Source of the DNA: Streptacidiphilus sp. ASG 303 | GTDB lineage: Bacteria; Actinomycetota; Actinomycetes; Streptomycetales; Streptomycetaceae | DNA: 64,000 nucleotides | Direction: 5' to 3' | NCBI RefSeq assembly: GCF_020991365.1 | Contig: NZ_JAJLRA010000002.1 | Coordinates: 1-64,000 of the forward strand | Shown here: one piece after another, positions 28,299-36,375 of the stretch | Numbering within the stretch: position 1 is the stretch's first letter | Layout of the letters: every line of letters begins with the position of its first letter | Notes under the pieces: model-generated | What the model was told of the DNA's origin: nothing | Databases searched by the model: none | The model's input: the letters and a program-made list of their open reading frames with translations, nothing else | Translations under genes and position numbers: made by a program

Positions 28299-28763
28299 TC
28301 AGCGCCCCCGGTAGCGGTCGACGACCGAGGTGAACCGGCCGGTCATGGTGCGGGAGCCGGGCAGCCCGGAGAGCAGCAGGTCGTCCAGCGGCACGGTGCA
28401 GCGGACCACCGCTGTCACCTCGCCCGTCTGCCCGAGGGGCGCGCCGAGCCCCGCGGTGTCCACGTCGACGCTCCGGGCGGTGCAGTGCACGCCCTGCTGA
28501 CGCAGCGTCTCCTCGGCGGCGCCCGACGCGGCCTGCTGCGCCGCCTCGGCGGTGCGGGCCAGCGAGGCGCTGCGGGCCGCGGCGCGGGCGGCCGCGTCGA
28601 CGGTGCCGCCGGCCGTCTGGAGCCGCCCGGCGGCGACGGCGAGCAGGACGAAGAGGAGCAGCGCGGGGGCGATGATCGCCGCCTCCAGCGCCACGCTCCC
28701 CTCCTCGCCCCGGCCGCCGGGGGCGGCGCCGCGGGTCCTCACGGCCGGGCCTCCTGTCCTCAC
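28299..28763 (-). CDS. TadE-like minor pilin, second copy
   Basis: A 154-residue TadE-like protein with the motif EEGSVALEAAIIAPALLLF as its membrane/pilin helix and a small cysteine-containing extracellular domain (VHCTARS, VVRCTVP). It has two usable starts, GTG at 28763, which overlaps the upstream stop (GTGA), and GTG at 28742. Each has AGGAGG at the same distance because a 21-bp block carrying the ribosome site and start is duplicated. I give the outer, coupled start; the inner one would give 147 residues. Confidence 0.82.
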   Translation of the reverse strand: MRTGGPAVRTRGAAPGGRGEEGSVALEAAIIAPALLLFVLLAVAAGRLQTAGGTVDAAARAAARSASLARTAEAAQQAASGAAEETLRQQGVHCTARSVDVDTAGLGAPLGQTGEVTAVVRCTVPLDDLLLSGLPGSRTMTGRFTSVVDRYRGR

Positions 28764-28777
28764 GGTCGGGCCTCCTG
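28736..28777. repeat. 21-bp tandem duplication of ribosome site and start codon
   Basis: Units at 28736-28756 and 28757-28777 differ at one base. On the minus strand each carries AGGAGG, eight bases, then GTG, both in frame with the TadE-like gene. Confidence 0.92.
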
Positions 28778-29185
28778 GGGGACGAACCGCTCGACGGGGG
28801 CGGTCACGTGCTGGGTGATCAGCTGCCCGTCGAGGCCGGGCAGCAGGGACTGGGCGCGGACGGTCACGGTGATGCGGACCACGGCGGCCGTGCTCCCGTC
28901 CGACGAGACCCGGGGGTCGGAGACGGCCGTGCCCGCCCGGTCGAGGAACGCCCGGGCCCGGGCGGTGCCGTCCGCCGGTCCGGCCCGGTGGGCGCGGCCC
29001 GCCTCGGCGCCCTCGCGGGCGGCGGTGAGGGCGACCTGGCGGGCGTACCACCACAGGGACGCCTGGACGACGAGCAGCACCAGGACGAGGACGGCGGGGA
29101 AGACGAGGGCGAGGCTGACGCTCATGGAGCCGTCGTCCGCCCGCCACCGCGGCCGGAGGTGCCGCAGGGGGGCGGACCGGCTCAC
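28760..29185 (-). CDS. TadE-like minor pilin, first copy
   Basis: A 141-residue protein with an Arg-rich leader, the motif DDGSMSVSLALVFPAVL (TadE-type helix with a long hydrophobic run to about residue 45), then helix and an exported C-terminal domain. TadE proteins are minor pseudopilins of the tight-adherence system. The GTG at 29185 overlaps the stop of the pilin-like gene (GTGA), and its own stop overlaps the next gene, so this stretch is translationally coupled. Confidence 0.82.
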   Translation of the reverse strand: MSRSAPLRHLRPRWRADDGSMSVSLALVFPAVLVLVLLVVQASLWWYARQVALTAAREGAEAGRAHRAGPADGTARARAFLDRAGTAVSDPRVSSDGSTAAVVRITVTVRAQSLLPGLDGQLITQHVTAPVERFVPQEARP

Positions 29186-29463
29186 TTGTCCGCGGGGATC
29201 TTCGCGGTGACGTTGTCGGCGAGCCTGGTCAGGGCGACCACCACCCCGCCAGCCACCGCCACCAGGGCGATGATGGCGAGGGCGAGCTCGATGGAGATGG
29301 CGCCGCGGTCGCCGTCGCGGGCGGCCCGGCGGGCGCGGTCCACCCGGTACCGGACCAGGTGGACGCCCATCAGCAGCGGCAGCAGGGCGGTGGCGGCGGT
29401 CAGGGCCGCCAGGGCCGCCAGGGGGGCGTGGGCCGCGGGTCGGCGGCCGGTCAGGTGCTTCAT
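29182..29463 (-). CDS. Small Flp pilin-like membrane protein
   Basis: A 93-residue protein. After a polar and hydrophobic first half it has DRGAISIELALAIIALVAV, a Flp/TadE-like helix preceded by Gly with a Glu at the +5-type position, and ends soon after it. Size and place between TadC and TadE genes fit the major pilin or a pilin-like component. In Streptomyces this slot often holds an uncharacterised short protein, so the pilin label is an inference. AGCACCGAGAC-type sequence before the ATG gives only a weak ribosome site. Confidence 0.68.
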   Translation of the reverse strand: MKHLTGRRPAAHAPLAALAALTAATALLPLLMGVHLVRYRVDRARRAARDGDRGAISIELALAIIALVAVAGGVVVALTRLADNVTAKIPADK

Positions 29464-29524
29464 GTCTCGGTGCTCCCGGTTCTGCGGGCGGGGGTTCGGG
29501 GGTGCGGTGCGGGGCGGCCGGGGG

Positions 29525-30412
29525 TCAGCCGCTGTGGAGCATCTGGTAGAGGGCGGGGAAGGCGATCAGGGCGGTCATCAGCATGGTCAGGGCGGATCCG
29601 GGGGCGACCATGCGCTCGCTGTCGGTGTTGGCGCGGGCGAGGTCCTCGGCGAGGAGTTCGGCGCGCAGGCTCCTGGACCGGGCCCGCAGCGTGTCGTACA
29701 CGGCGGCGCCGTCGGTGCCGGAGATGCGCATGATGTCGGCGACGTCCTGCAGGGGGGTGAGGCCGAGCTCGTCGGCGAGCGCGTCCAGCCCGTCCCACGG
29801 CGGCAGCCGGTCGGTGGCGGCGCGGTCCAGGGCGTCGGAGAGCCGCCGGAAGACCGCGCCGCGGCCCACGGCGGCGGCGCGGACGAGGGAGTCGGCGGGG
29901 CCGCAGTCGGCGGCGCGCTCCAGGGCGACCAGTTCGAGGTAGGAGGCGACGCCGTGCAGGTACTCCACCCGCGCCTCCTTGGCCTCGCCGCGCACCACCG
30001 CGTCCGGCACCATCCAGAGCACGGCGGCGAGCACCGGCCCGGCGAGGGCGGGCAGCAGCACGGGCAGCGCCACGTCGAGGAGGGCCGCGAGCGCGCCCAG
30101 GTAGGCGGGGAGCAGCAGGCCGAGCAGGGCGAAGAGCAGCTTGTGGAGCATGAAGCGGGCCGGGGTGCGGCCGATCAGCGCCAGTTCGCGGCGCGGGATG
30201 CGGGCGCCGGGCAGGGTGGTGCACCGCTCCCCGAGCCGGTCGTACCAGCGGTCGGGCGCGGCGGGGGCTCCGGGCCGCTCCCGCGCGGGGGCGCGGTGCA
30301 GCCGGTCGAGGGCGGAGCCCAGGTCGGGCGGGGCGGGGCGCAGCTCGGACGCCAGCAGCGCGACGCCGCCCGCGGCGGCGGCGCCCGCGAGGACGGCCCA
30401 GGGGGAGATCAT
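29525..30412 (-). CDS. tadC: TadC-like type II secretion F family membrane protein
   Basis: A 295-residue inner membrane platform protein. It has a first membrane helix (residues 5-22), a cytoplasmic region, paired helices near 100-150, the GspF-type helical bundle with VEYLHGVASYLELVALE and GTDGAAVYDTLRARSRSLR, and a last helix at the C-terminus. Two such proteins (TadB and TadC) form the platform that the CpaF ATPase drives. The ATG at 30412 overlaps the TadB stop (ATGA). Confidence 0.85.
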   Translation of the reverse strand: MISPWAVLAGAAAAGGVALLASELRPAPPDLGSALDRLHRAPARERPGAPAAPDRWYDRLGERCTTLPGARIPRRELALIGRTPARFMLHKLLFALLGLLLPAYLGALAALLDVALPVLLPALAGPVLAAVLWMVPDAVVRGEAKEARVEYLHGVASYLELVALERAADCGPADSLVRAAAVGRGAVFRRLSDALDRAATDRLPPWDGLDALADELGLTPLQDVADIMRISGTDGAAVYDTLRARSRSLRAELLAEDLARANTDSERMVAPGSALTMLMTALIAFPALYQMLHSG

Positions 30413-31425
30413 CGCAGCTCCTTGGCGGGGGTCGCGGCGGACAGCGGGCCGGTGCGGACCGGCCCGGAGCCGTCCGCGCCGGCGGCGGGCGCGCGGTCGC
30501 CGTCCTCCTCGTCGGCGGCCTCCGGCCGGGGGGCGCCGACGCGGCTGCGCCGGTCGGGCTCCAGCAGGCGGGGCAGCGGCGGGTGGGAGGCCAGGCTGCG
30601 CATCCACAGCACGACGGCGACGAAGGCCGCGGCGAGCAGCGCCAGCACCAGCTGGCCGAGGACGGTGCCGTAGGGGGCGGTGTAGCGGCGGTTGAAGGAC
30701 CCGGCCACGACCACGCCGAGGATGATGGTGACCAGCCACCGCACGGTGGTGCGGTGCTTGGCCCGGTCGGCCTCGATCGCGCGGCGCTGGCGGACCTCCT
30801 CGCGGACCGACTCGGCCATGTCGGCGAGGGCGCGGGCCAGGCCCGGCCCGCGGTCGGAGGCCCGCAGCACCAGGGCGGCGAGGACCTTGTCGGCGGTGGC
30901 GTCGCACAGCTGGTCGGCGAAGGCCCGCAGCGCCTCCTCGGGCCGCCAGCGGGCCTGGAGGCGGGAGGCCAGGTCGGCGACCTCGCCCTCCAGCAGGGCG
31001 GGGGCGGTCCGGCGGCTGGTGACGATGGCCTGCTCCAGGCCGACGCCGAGGAGCAGCACGTCGGCGAGGCGCTGGGTCCACTCGGAGAGCGCCTCCAGTT
31101 TCTCCACCCGGTGGGTGTGGGAGCGGGTGGTGTCGAAGAGCCAGGGGATGCCGAAGACGGCGGCGGGCACCAGCAGCACGGTCAGCGGGACCCCGCTGAA
31201 GAGCCACATCAGCGGCCCGCCGGCGGCGGACGCGCCGAGCTGGACGCGGCGCAGGCGCAGCACGCGCGGGTCGGCGGTCCCGGGCGCGCCGTACCAGAGG
31301 GTGCGCAGCCGGAGCGCGAGCGGGCCGGGCCCGTCGGACGCGGCGGCCCCAGCGCCGAGCAGCCAGGCGGCCAGGCCGACCAGCCCGGCGGCGACGGCGG
31401 CGCCGCACACGGCGTAGAGGAGCAT
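30409..31425 (-). CDS. tadB: TadB-like type II secretion F family membrane protein
   Basis: A 338-residue partner of the TadC-like protein with the same layout: an N-terminal helix (MLLYAVCGAAVAAGLVGL), a helix pair near 90-115, a GspF bundle with LSEWTQRLADVLLLGVGLEQA, and two late helices around residues 235-290. The ATG at 31425 shares its A with the CpaF stop (TGATG). The C-terminal 45 residues are polar and low complexity. Confidence 0.85.
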   Translation of the reverse strand: MLLYAVCGAAVAAGLVGLAAWLLGAGAAASDGPGPLALRLRTLWYGAPGTADPRVLRLRRVQLGASAAGGPLMWLFSGVPLTVLLVPAAVFGIPWLFDTTRSHTHRVEKLEALSEWTQRLADVLLLGVGLEQAIVTSRRTAPALLEGEVADLASRLQARWRPEEALRAFADQLCDATADKVLAALVLRASDRGPGLARALADMAESVREEVRQRRAIEADRAKHRTTVRWLVTIILGVVVAGSFNRRYTAPYGTVLGQLVLALLAAAFVAVVLWMRSLASHPPLPRLLEPDRRSRVGAPRPEAADEEDGDRAPAAGADGSGPVRTGPLSAATPAKELR

Positions 31426-33137
31426 CAGGCACGGCCTCCGATCCGCAGGTCGAGGGGGGCGCCCCAGGCGCCGTGGGGGGACTGCAGCATGCGGTCGTCG
31501 AACCCGGCGCGCCGCAGGTCGTCGAGGCAGGCGGGCGGCGTGTGGGGCACCGCGCGCGGCTCGCCGTCGCGGGGGCCGAAGACGGTGTTCATGGCGGGCC
31601 TCCCGCTCTCGCCGAGGCCGGTGACCTCCAGGACGTGCGAGACGAAGCGGTGGCGGCGGCCGCCGACGGCGGTCTCGTCGACCATGGCGACGTGCACGAC
31701 GAAGTCCACGGCGTTGGCGGTGAGCCGGTAGGCGAGGGTGTCGGTCATGTGGGCGCCGTACTCCAGGCAGAGCTCGGCGATCCGGTCGACGACCATGTGG
31801 GGGCCGCGGGCGTGCAGGGTGCACATGGAGCCGCCCTCGCCGTTGGTCATCACCCGCAGCATGGGCACGACCTCGGAGGAGCGGACCTCGCCGACGATGA
31901 TGCGCGAGAGCGTCATGCGCAGCGCGGCGGGGATCAGCTCACCGATCGTCAGCTCGCCCGCGGTGCGGCCGTCGACCCGCTCACCGTTGCCCTCGCGGGC
32001 CTCCATGGGCACGACCTGCCGCAGGTGGCCGAGGGTGTGCAGCCACAGCTCGTACTCGCTCTCCAGGGTGCCCACCCGCTCGTCCGGCGGGATCTCCCCG
32101 GCCATGGCGCGCAGCAGGCTGGTCTTGCCGACGCCCTGGGTGCCGGTGATCATCACGTTCTTGCGGGCCCGGATGGCGGCGGCGAGGAACGCCGCGAGGG
32201 TGGGGTCCACCGTGCCGAGCGCGACCAGGTCGCGCAGCGTCGCGGACGCCACCCGGTGGCGGCGGATCGCCACGTACGGGCGGGGGGTGACCTCGGTGAG
32301 CGCCTGGAGGCGCATGCCGCCCTCCAGGCGCAGGGCGAGGGTGGGGCTGGCGGTGGAGAGGCTGCGCTCGCCGCCGCCGTGCTGGCGGGCGAGGTCCTGG
32401 AGGAGCTCGACGAGCTCGGTGTCGCTGTCGGCGACCGGGGGGACGCGGCGCAGCGGCTGGTGGACCTTCGAGACCCAGACGTCGTCGCAGCCGTTGATGA
32501 GGATGTTCTCGATGTCGGGGTCGTCGAGGTACGGCTGGAGGCGCCCGGCCCGGAACAGCAGGTCGTAGACGGCCTCGGCCAGCGCCCGGTCCTGCTCCCG
32601 GGTGGGCGGCACGCCGTGCGCCTGGGCGTGGGCGTCGGACCAGCGGGCGACGGCCTCCTCGATCAGGGCCCGGCCGCGCTGGCGGCGGTGGGCGGCGTCG
32701 GCGCCCGCGCCGTGCGGCTGCCGGGCGAGCTGCTCGTGCAGTTCGGCGGCGACCTGGCGCTTGAGCTCGCGGGCGACCTGCGGGTCGACGGCGGCGGGGG
32801 CCGCGGCGACGGCGGCGGGGGCGGTCCAGCCCGCGGTCCAGCCGGCGGGCGGCGCGGCGGGGGTGCCGCCGGGCGCGGGCGCCGGCGCGGACAGGGCGGG
32901 CAGGCGGGCGGGGTCGGCGGGGACGCTCCCCTGCGGGACCGGCCGGGCGGCCGCGTAGGGGTGGCCGGCGGCTGCGGGGGCGGCGGACCGGGGGGCGGTG
33001 TCGGCGGGCCTGCCGTGCAGGGGGGCTCCGTACGGGGAGTCGGCGTGCGGCGGCTCGCCGTGCGGGGGCCCGGCGGCGGGGCCGCCGGGGGGGGGGCCGC
33101 CGGGGACGGGGCGGCCGCGCAGGGGCTCACCGTGCAC
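31425..33137 (-). CDS. cpaF: CpaF/TadA secretion ATPase
   Basis: A 570-residue cytoplasmic ATPase that powers pilus assembly or secretion. The first 150 residues are Pro/Ala/Gly-rich. The N-terminal domain follows (PDIENILINGCDDVWV), then the RecA-like core with Walker A GTQGVGKTSL, the Asp box EYELWLHTL region, Walker B-type LSRIIVGEVRSSEV and the His box TLHARG. GTG at 33137 has GAGGAGG seven bases upstream and overlaps the upstream gene by 11 bp. It is typical of the TadA/CpaF branch rather than type IV PilB. Confidence 0.9.
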   Translation of the reverse strand: MHGEPLRGRPVPGGPPPGGPAAGPPHGEPPHADSPYGAPLHGRPADTAPRSAAPAAAGHPYAAARPVPQGSVPADPARLPALSAPAPAPGGTPAAPPAGWTAGWTAPAAVAAAPAAVDPQVARELKRQVAAELHEQLARQPHGAGADAAHRRQRGRALIEEAVARWSDAHAQAHGVPPTREQDRALAEAVYDLLFRAGRLQPYLDDPDIENILINGCDDVWVSKVHQPLRRVPPVADSDTELVELLQDLARQHGGGERSLSTASPTLALRLEGGMRLQALTEVTPRPYVAIRRHRVASATLRDLVALGTVDPTLAAFLAAAIRARKNVMITGTQGVGKTSLLRAMAGEIPPDERVGTLESEYELWLHTLGHLRQVVPMEAREGNGERVDGRTAGELTIGELIPAALRMTLSRIIVGEVRSSEVVPMLRVMTNGEGGSMCTLHARGPHMVVDRIAELCLEYGAHMTDTLAYRLTANAVDFVVHVAMVDETAVGGRRHRFVSHVLEVTGLGESGRPAMNTVFGPRDGEPRAVPHTPPACLDDLRRAGFDDRMLQSPHGAWGAPLDLRIGGRA

Positions 33138-34521
33138 GGAGCACCTCCTCGCCCTGGTCGGCGGTCCCGCGGGGGGCGGTCCCGCCCTGGGGCGGGAAGG
33201 GCGCGGGCGGGGCCGGCTGCGGCGCCACCGGGCCGGGAAGCGGCCCGTAGGGGACGCCCGGGGCCGGCACGCCGTCACCCGGGCGCGGCGGGACGGAGGT
33301 GGCGAAGGGGTCCGGGTGCGCGGGGGCGGACCGGTCCGCGGGGTGCGCCGGCCCGGCGGCGAAGGGGTTCGGCGCCGCGGCGGACGGGGCGTGGCCGGCG
33401 GCGGGGCCGTACGGTGCGGCGGCGGACGGGGCGCCGCCGTACGGCGCGGTCCCGTACGGGTCGGTCCCCTGGCCGGGGAACGGGGCCGGCGAGGAACCGG
33501 GCTGCGGGGCGGCGTGCGGCGGGAAGGGGGCCGGCGCCGGGGGCTGGGGGGCGAGGCCCGTCAGCGGACCGGTCGCGGCGCCCGTGCCGCCGCCCGGCGC
33601 GGATCCGTACGGCACGGCGCCCTGGACCGCGCCGCCGTACGGGGCACCGCCCCGGGCCGCGCCGCCCTCCCCCGCGGCCCCGTACGGGAGGGGGCCCGGC
33701 GGCGGGGGGTCCTGCCGCGGGGCCGCGGCGCCGGGGGCGAGCCGCACCCGCCGCCGGGCCGCCAGCAGCCGCACCTCGTCGGCGGCCGAGCGGGCCGCCC
33801 GCATCAGCTCCGAGCGCACGAAGCGCCGGTCGGTGGTCTCCCCGCCGTCCGAGAGCACCCGCGCGGTGCGCGGCGCGTACGGCAGCAGTCCCAGCACGGG
33901 CGCGCCCAGCTCGCGGGAGACGTCGGCGGCCGGGTAGGGGCCCTCCTCGACGAGGAGCAGGCCGAGGGCGTCCGCGCCGGTGCCCGCCGCGTCCAGGTCG
34001 TCGCGGAGTGCCGCGAGGCGGGGCCGGGCCGCGCTGAGCCCGCGCAGCGTCGAGCGCACGGTCAGCAGCACCGCGTCCGCCCGCCGGGCGAGGGGTGCCC
34101 CGGCCCCGTGCGCGCCCGAGCGGCCCAGGTCGACGACGACGTCGTAGCCGTGCTGCTCCAGGGCCTGGAACGCCTCGGCCAGCGGCTCCCAGGTGTAGGC
34201 GAGGCCGACGGCCTGGGCGGGGTCGGTCAGTCCGGGCAGCAGCAGCCGGTCGGCGGCGCCCCCGGGCGACAGGTCGACCAGCTGCTCCCACAGCTCCTCG
34301 GCGAGCCGGCCGCGGCGGTCGGCGACGGCCAGGTTGCGCAGCCCGTACACCGCCTCGACGCGGCCCTCCAGGGCGCCGGCGAGGACGGCGCCGCCGTCCG
34401 GGTCGCACTCGGCGAGCAGGACGCGGCGGCCCTCCGGGAGCGGCCAGGCGAGCAGCAGGGCGAGGGCGGAGGTGGTCGCCCCGGGGGCGCCCGGGGTGCC
34501 GGCGACCGCGATCACCGCCAT
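33127..34521 (-). CDS. CpaE/TadZ-like P-loop protein with altered Walker A
   Basis: A 464-residue protein. The first 250 residues are a MinD/ParA-like fold: AVAGTPGAPGATTSALAL at the P-loop place, ECDPDGGA, and VVVDLGRSG as the Walker B strand. The P-loop lacks both lysines of the usual deviant Walker A (KGGxGKT), so ATP binding is doubtful. The other 200 residues are a Pro/Gly/Tyr-rich disordered tail with repeated PYG units. In Tad systems TadZ/CpaE proteins place the machine at a cell site, and ATPase-dead forms are known. The gene starts exactly where the SAF protein ends. Confidence 0.78.
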   Translation of the reverse strand: MAVIAVAGTPGAPGATTSALALLLAWPLPEGRRVLLAECDPDGGAVLAGALEGRVEAVYGLRNLAVADRRGRLAEELWEQLVDLSPGGAADRLLLPGLTDPAQAVGLAYTWEPLAEAFQALEQHGYDVVVDLGRSGAHGAGAPLARRADAVLLTVRSTLRGLSAARPRLAALRDDLDAAGTGADALGLLLVEEGPYPAADVSRELGAPVLGLLPYAPRTARVLSDGGETTDRRFVRSELMRAARSAADEVRLLAARRRVRLAPGAAAPRQDPPPPGPLPYGAAGEGGAARGGAPYGGAVQGAVPYGSAPGGGTGAATGPLTGLAPQPPAPAPFPPHAAPQPGSSPAPFPGQGTDPYGTAPYGGAPSAAAPYGPAAGHAPSAAAPNPFAAGPAHPADRSAPAHPDPFATSVPPRPGDGVPAPGVPYGPLPGPVAPQPAPPAPFPPQGGTAPRGTADQGEEVLRAR

Positions 34522-35282
34522 CAGCCGCCGCTCCTCTCCGGGACGGGGGCCAGGACGACGAGGAACCTGCCGCTCGCCACGATCTCCGCGAGCCGCGGCC
34601 CGTCGGAGGCGTCGACGGCCATGTCGACGACGGTGGTGCCGTCGGTGTCGGTGCCGCCCACGGTGACGACGGTGGCGGACAGGGTCTGGGGGCGGGCGGC
34701 CGAGGAGGACGCGGAGCCGCTGCGGTCGGCGTCCGGCGTGGAGACCACGAGCACCCGGCGGCCCGGCTTGAGGGCGGTGGCGGGCAGCTGGGTGTGCTTG
34801 GCGGCGACGCCGACGATCTGCTGCCCGGCCTGCACGACCGCCTGGTCGGTGACGTCGGCCTTGGTGAGGAGGGAGCCGCGTTTGAGGTCGTTGGTGGCAC
34901 GCATGCCGACGGCGCGGTCCAGGTCGGCGCCGTCCAGCGGGCGCAGCGCGGGGTCGCCCGCGATCCGGGCGACGGTGAGGTCGCCCGCGGTGAGCTGCTG
35001 GCCCGCCGGGACGTCGCGGGCCAGGGCCAGGACGGAGACCCGCTCACCGGTGGCGGTGTAGAGGGCGGCGCCGCCGAGCCCGCCCGCCGCGACCAGCGCG
35101 ACCGACAGGGCCAGCACGGCGGGGCGCCGGCGCCGGGCGCGCAGCGCCCTGGGGGGCGCGACCGCGGCGGGGCGGTCCGGTGCGGCCCGGTCCGGCGCGG
35201 TCCGCTCGGGCGGCCTGCCGTCGCCGCCGGCGGCCGGCGCCGGCGGGGACGCCGACAGCGACGGGAATGCCCTGTTCTCCAC
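34521..35282 (-). CDS. SAF domain protein (CpaB/RcpC-like)
   Basis: A 253-residue protein. A 50-residue Pro/Arg-rich cytoplasmic N-terminus precedes one membrane helix (about 53-76). It is followed by a SAF domain with DVPAGQQLTAGDLTVARIAG and a second SAF-like stretch ending in GRFLVVLAPVP. CpaB/RcpC proteins are periplasmic or wall-side parts of Tad systems. In a monoderm the domain would lie in the wall space. It directly precedes the CpaE-like gene. Confidence 0.82.
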   Translation of the reverse strand: MENRAFPSLSASPPAPAAGGDGRPPERTAPDRAAPDRPAAVAPPRALRARRRRPAVLALSVALVAAGGLGGAALYTATGERVSVLALARDVPAGQQLTAGDLTVARIAGDPALRPLDGADLDRAVGMRATNDLKRGSLLTKADVTDQAVVQAGQQIVGVAAKHTQLPATALKPGRRVLVVSTPDADRSGSASSSAARPQTLSATVVTVGGTDTDGTTVVDMAVDASDGPRLAEIVASGRFLVVLAPVPERSGG

Positions 35283-35299
35283 CCGACTGTGCCTTCCGT

Positions 35300-35425
35300 G
35301 CGTGGCGCCCGTGCCCGCCGGGCCGGTGCGCGCGAGGTGCGGTGGTGCGTGCGGTGTGGTGCGGTGGTGCGGACTGCTGCGGTGCGGTGCGGTGGTGCGT
35401 GCGGTGCGGGGCCGTGCTGCCGGCC
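35300..35425. repeat. Short GTGCGGT repeats in the Tad locus gap
   Basis: The 148-bp gap between the SAF gene and the secreted-protein gene is filled by irregular reiterations of GTGCGGTG/GGTGCG units. It is the only long gap in the upper half of the locus. No promoter is evident. Confidence 0.65.
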
Positions 35426-35430
35426 GTGCG

Positions 35431-36375
35431 TCAGTTGAGGACCTGGACCTCGGCGACCTTGAACCGGAGCGCCGCGCCCTCCGTGGGCAGGTCGGGCGGG
35501 GGGTCGATCGGCTGCACGCCGGTCCCCTCGATGGTCGCCGTGATGTGCCAGTACAGGGTGGTGCTCACGGTGAACTCCTCGTTCGGGTGCCCGGCCGAGG
35601 AGTGCGCGTAGGTGTGCCCGCAGTCGGGCGACTCGCGGCCGCCGTCCTCGGGGCGGTAGGGCGTGCCCGTGCCGGGGCACTCCAGGTCGGTGCCGTCGCC
35701 GAGGTGCCAGACGACCTTGGCCAGGGCGGCCTCGGCCCGGACGGTGACGCCCCGGACGGTGAGCGCCTTGGAGGGCCGGGCGGCCAGCGGGTCCGTCCAC
35801 AGCCAGACCGGCATGCCGACCAGCGGGGTGCCCTTGCCCCCGGGAGCGGTGTGCAGGGCCGGCTTCGGGTAGCGGAGCTGCGCGATGGCCTGCAGCGCCA
35901 CCTGGCGGGGGTCGGGCGGCGGTTCGGCCCCCGGGGGCGCCGCGAGCCAGACCGGGTCCTTGACCACGAGGCTGCCGTCGGCCTGGCGGCAGACGCGGTC
36001 GTAGACGGCCCCGTCCTTCGGGTCGTGGCCGCCCCAGGCGGGGTCGCCGGCGGCGGGCTGCGGGTCGGTGCGGGAGTAGTAGCAGCCGTCCGAGGTGTTG
36101 AACCAGCCGAGGTCGGGGTCGGTGCAGGGGTACTCCCTGCCTGCCCAGGTGCAGGTCTGCGGACCGCTCCCGCCGCCCCCGCCGCCGCTCCCCCCCGTGG
36201 GGGTGGAGCCGGGCGTGCCGGGGACGTGGACCTCGACGCAGGTGACCTCGTTGTGGCACTCCCAGACGCCGCCGCCCGGCGGCGGGTCGCCGGCGGCGGC
36301 CGGCTGGGCGATGGTCATGAGCGTGCCAACAGAGAGGGCGAGGAGCGTCCCGCCCCGCGTGGGGAGCTTCAGCAT
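35431..36375 (-). CDS. Secreted protein with PKD-like region, unknown function
   Basis: A 314-residue exported protein. Residues 1-28 form a Sec signal peptide (TLLALSVGTLMTIAQPAAA). A Cys-containing N-terminal module with a Gly-rich linker follows (CTWAGREYPC; four to six cysteines that could pair), then a beta domain with KVVWHLGDGTDLECPG, which resembles the PKD signature WDFGDG. Similar proteins accompany actinobacterial Tad loci; the function is unknown. The ATG overlaps the lipoprotein stop by 7 bp, so the two are made together. It may be an adhesin or a wall-side component, an inference. Confidence 0.65.
   Translation of the reverse strand: MLKLPTRGGTLLALSVGTLMTIAQPAAAGDPPPGGGVWECHNEVTCVEVHVPGTPGSTPTGGSGGGGGGSGPQTCTWAGREYPCTDPDLGWFNTSDGCYYSRTDPQPAAGDPAWGGHDPKDGAVYDRVCRQADGSLVVKDPVWLAAPPGAEPPPDPRQVALQAIAQLRYPKPALHTAPGGKGTPLVGMPVWLWTDPLAARPSKALTVRGVTVRAEAALAKVVWHLGDGTDLECPGTGTPYRPEDGGRESPDCGHTYAHSSAGHPNEEFTVSTTLYWHITATIEGTGVQPIDPPPDLPTEGAALRFKVAEVQVLN

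Noticed and set aside
28299-29147. A 282-codon frame and similar long frames suggesting fused Tad proteins
   Set aside because: The N-terminal halves are shadows of the upstream genes. The true products begin at internal starts that overlap upstream stops, as in the rest of the operon.
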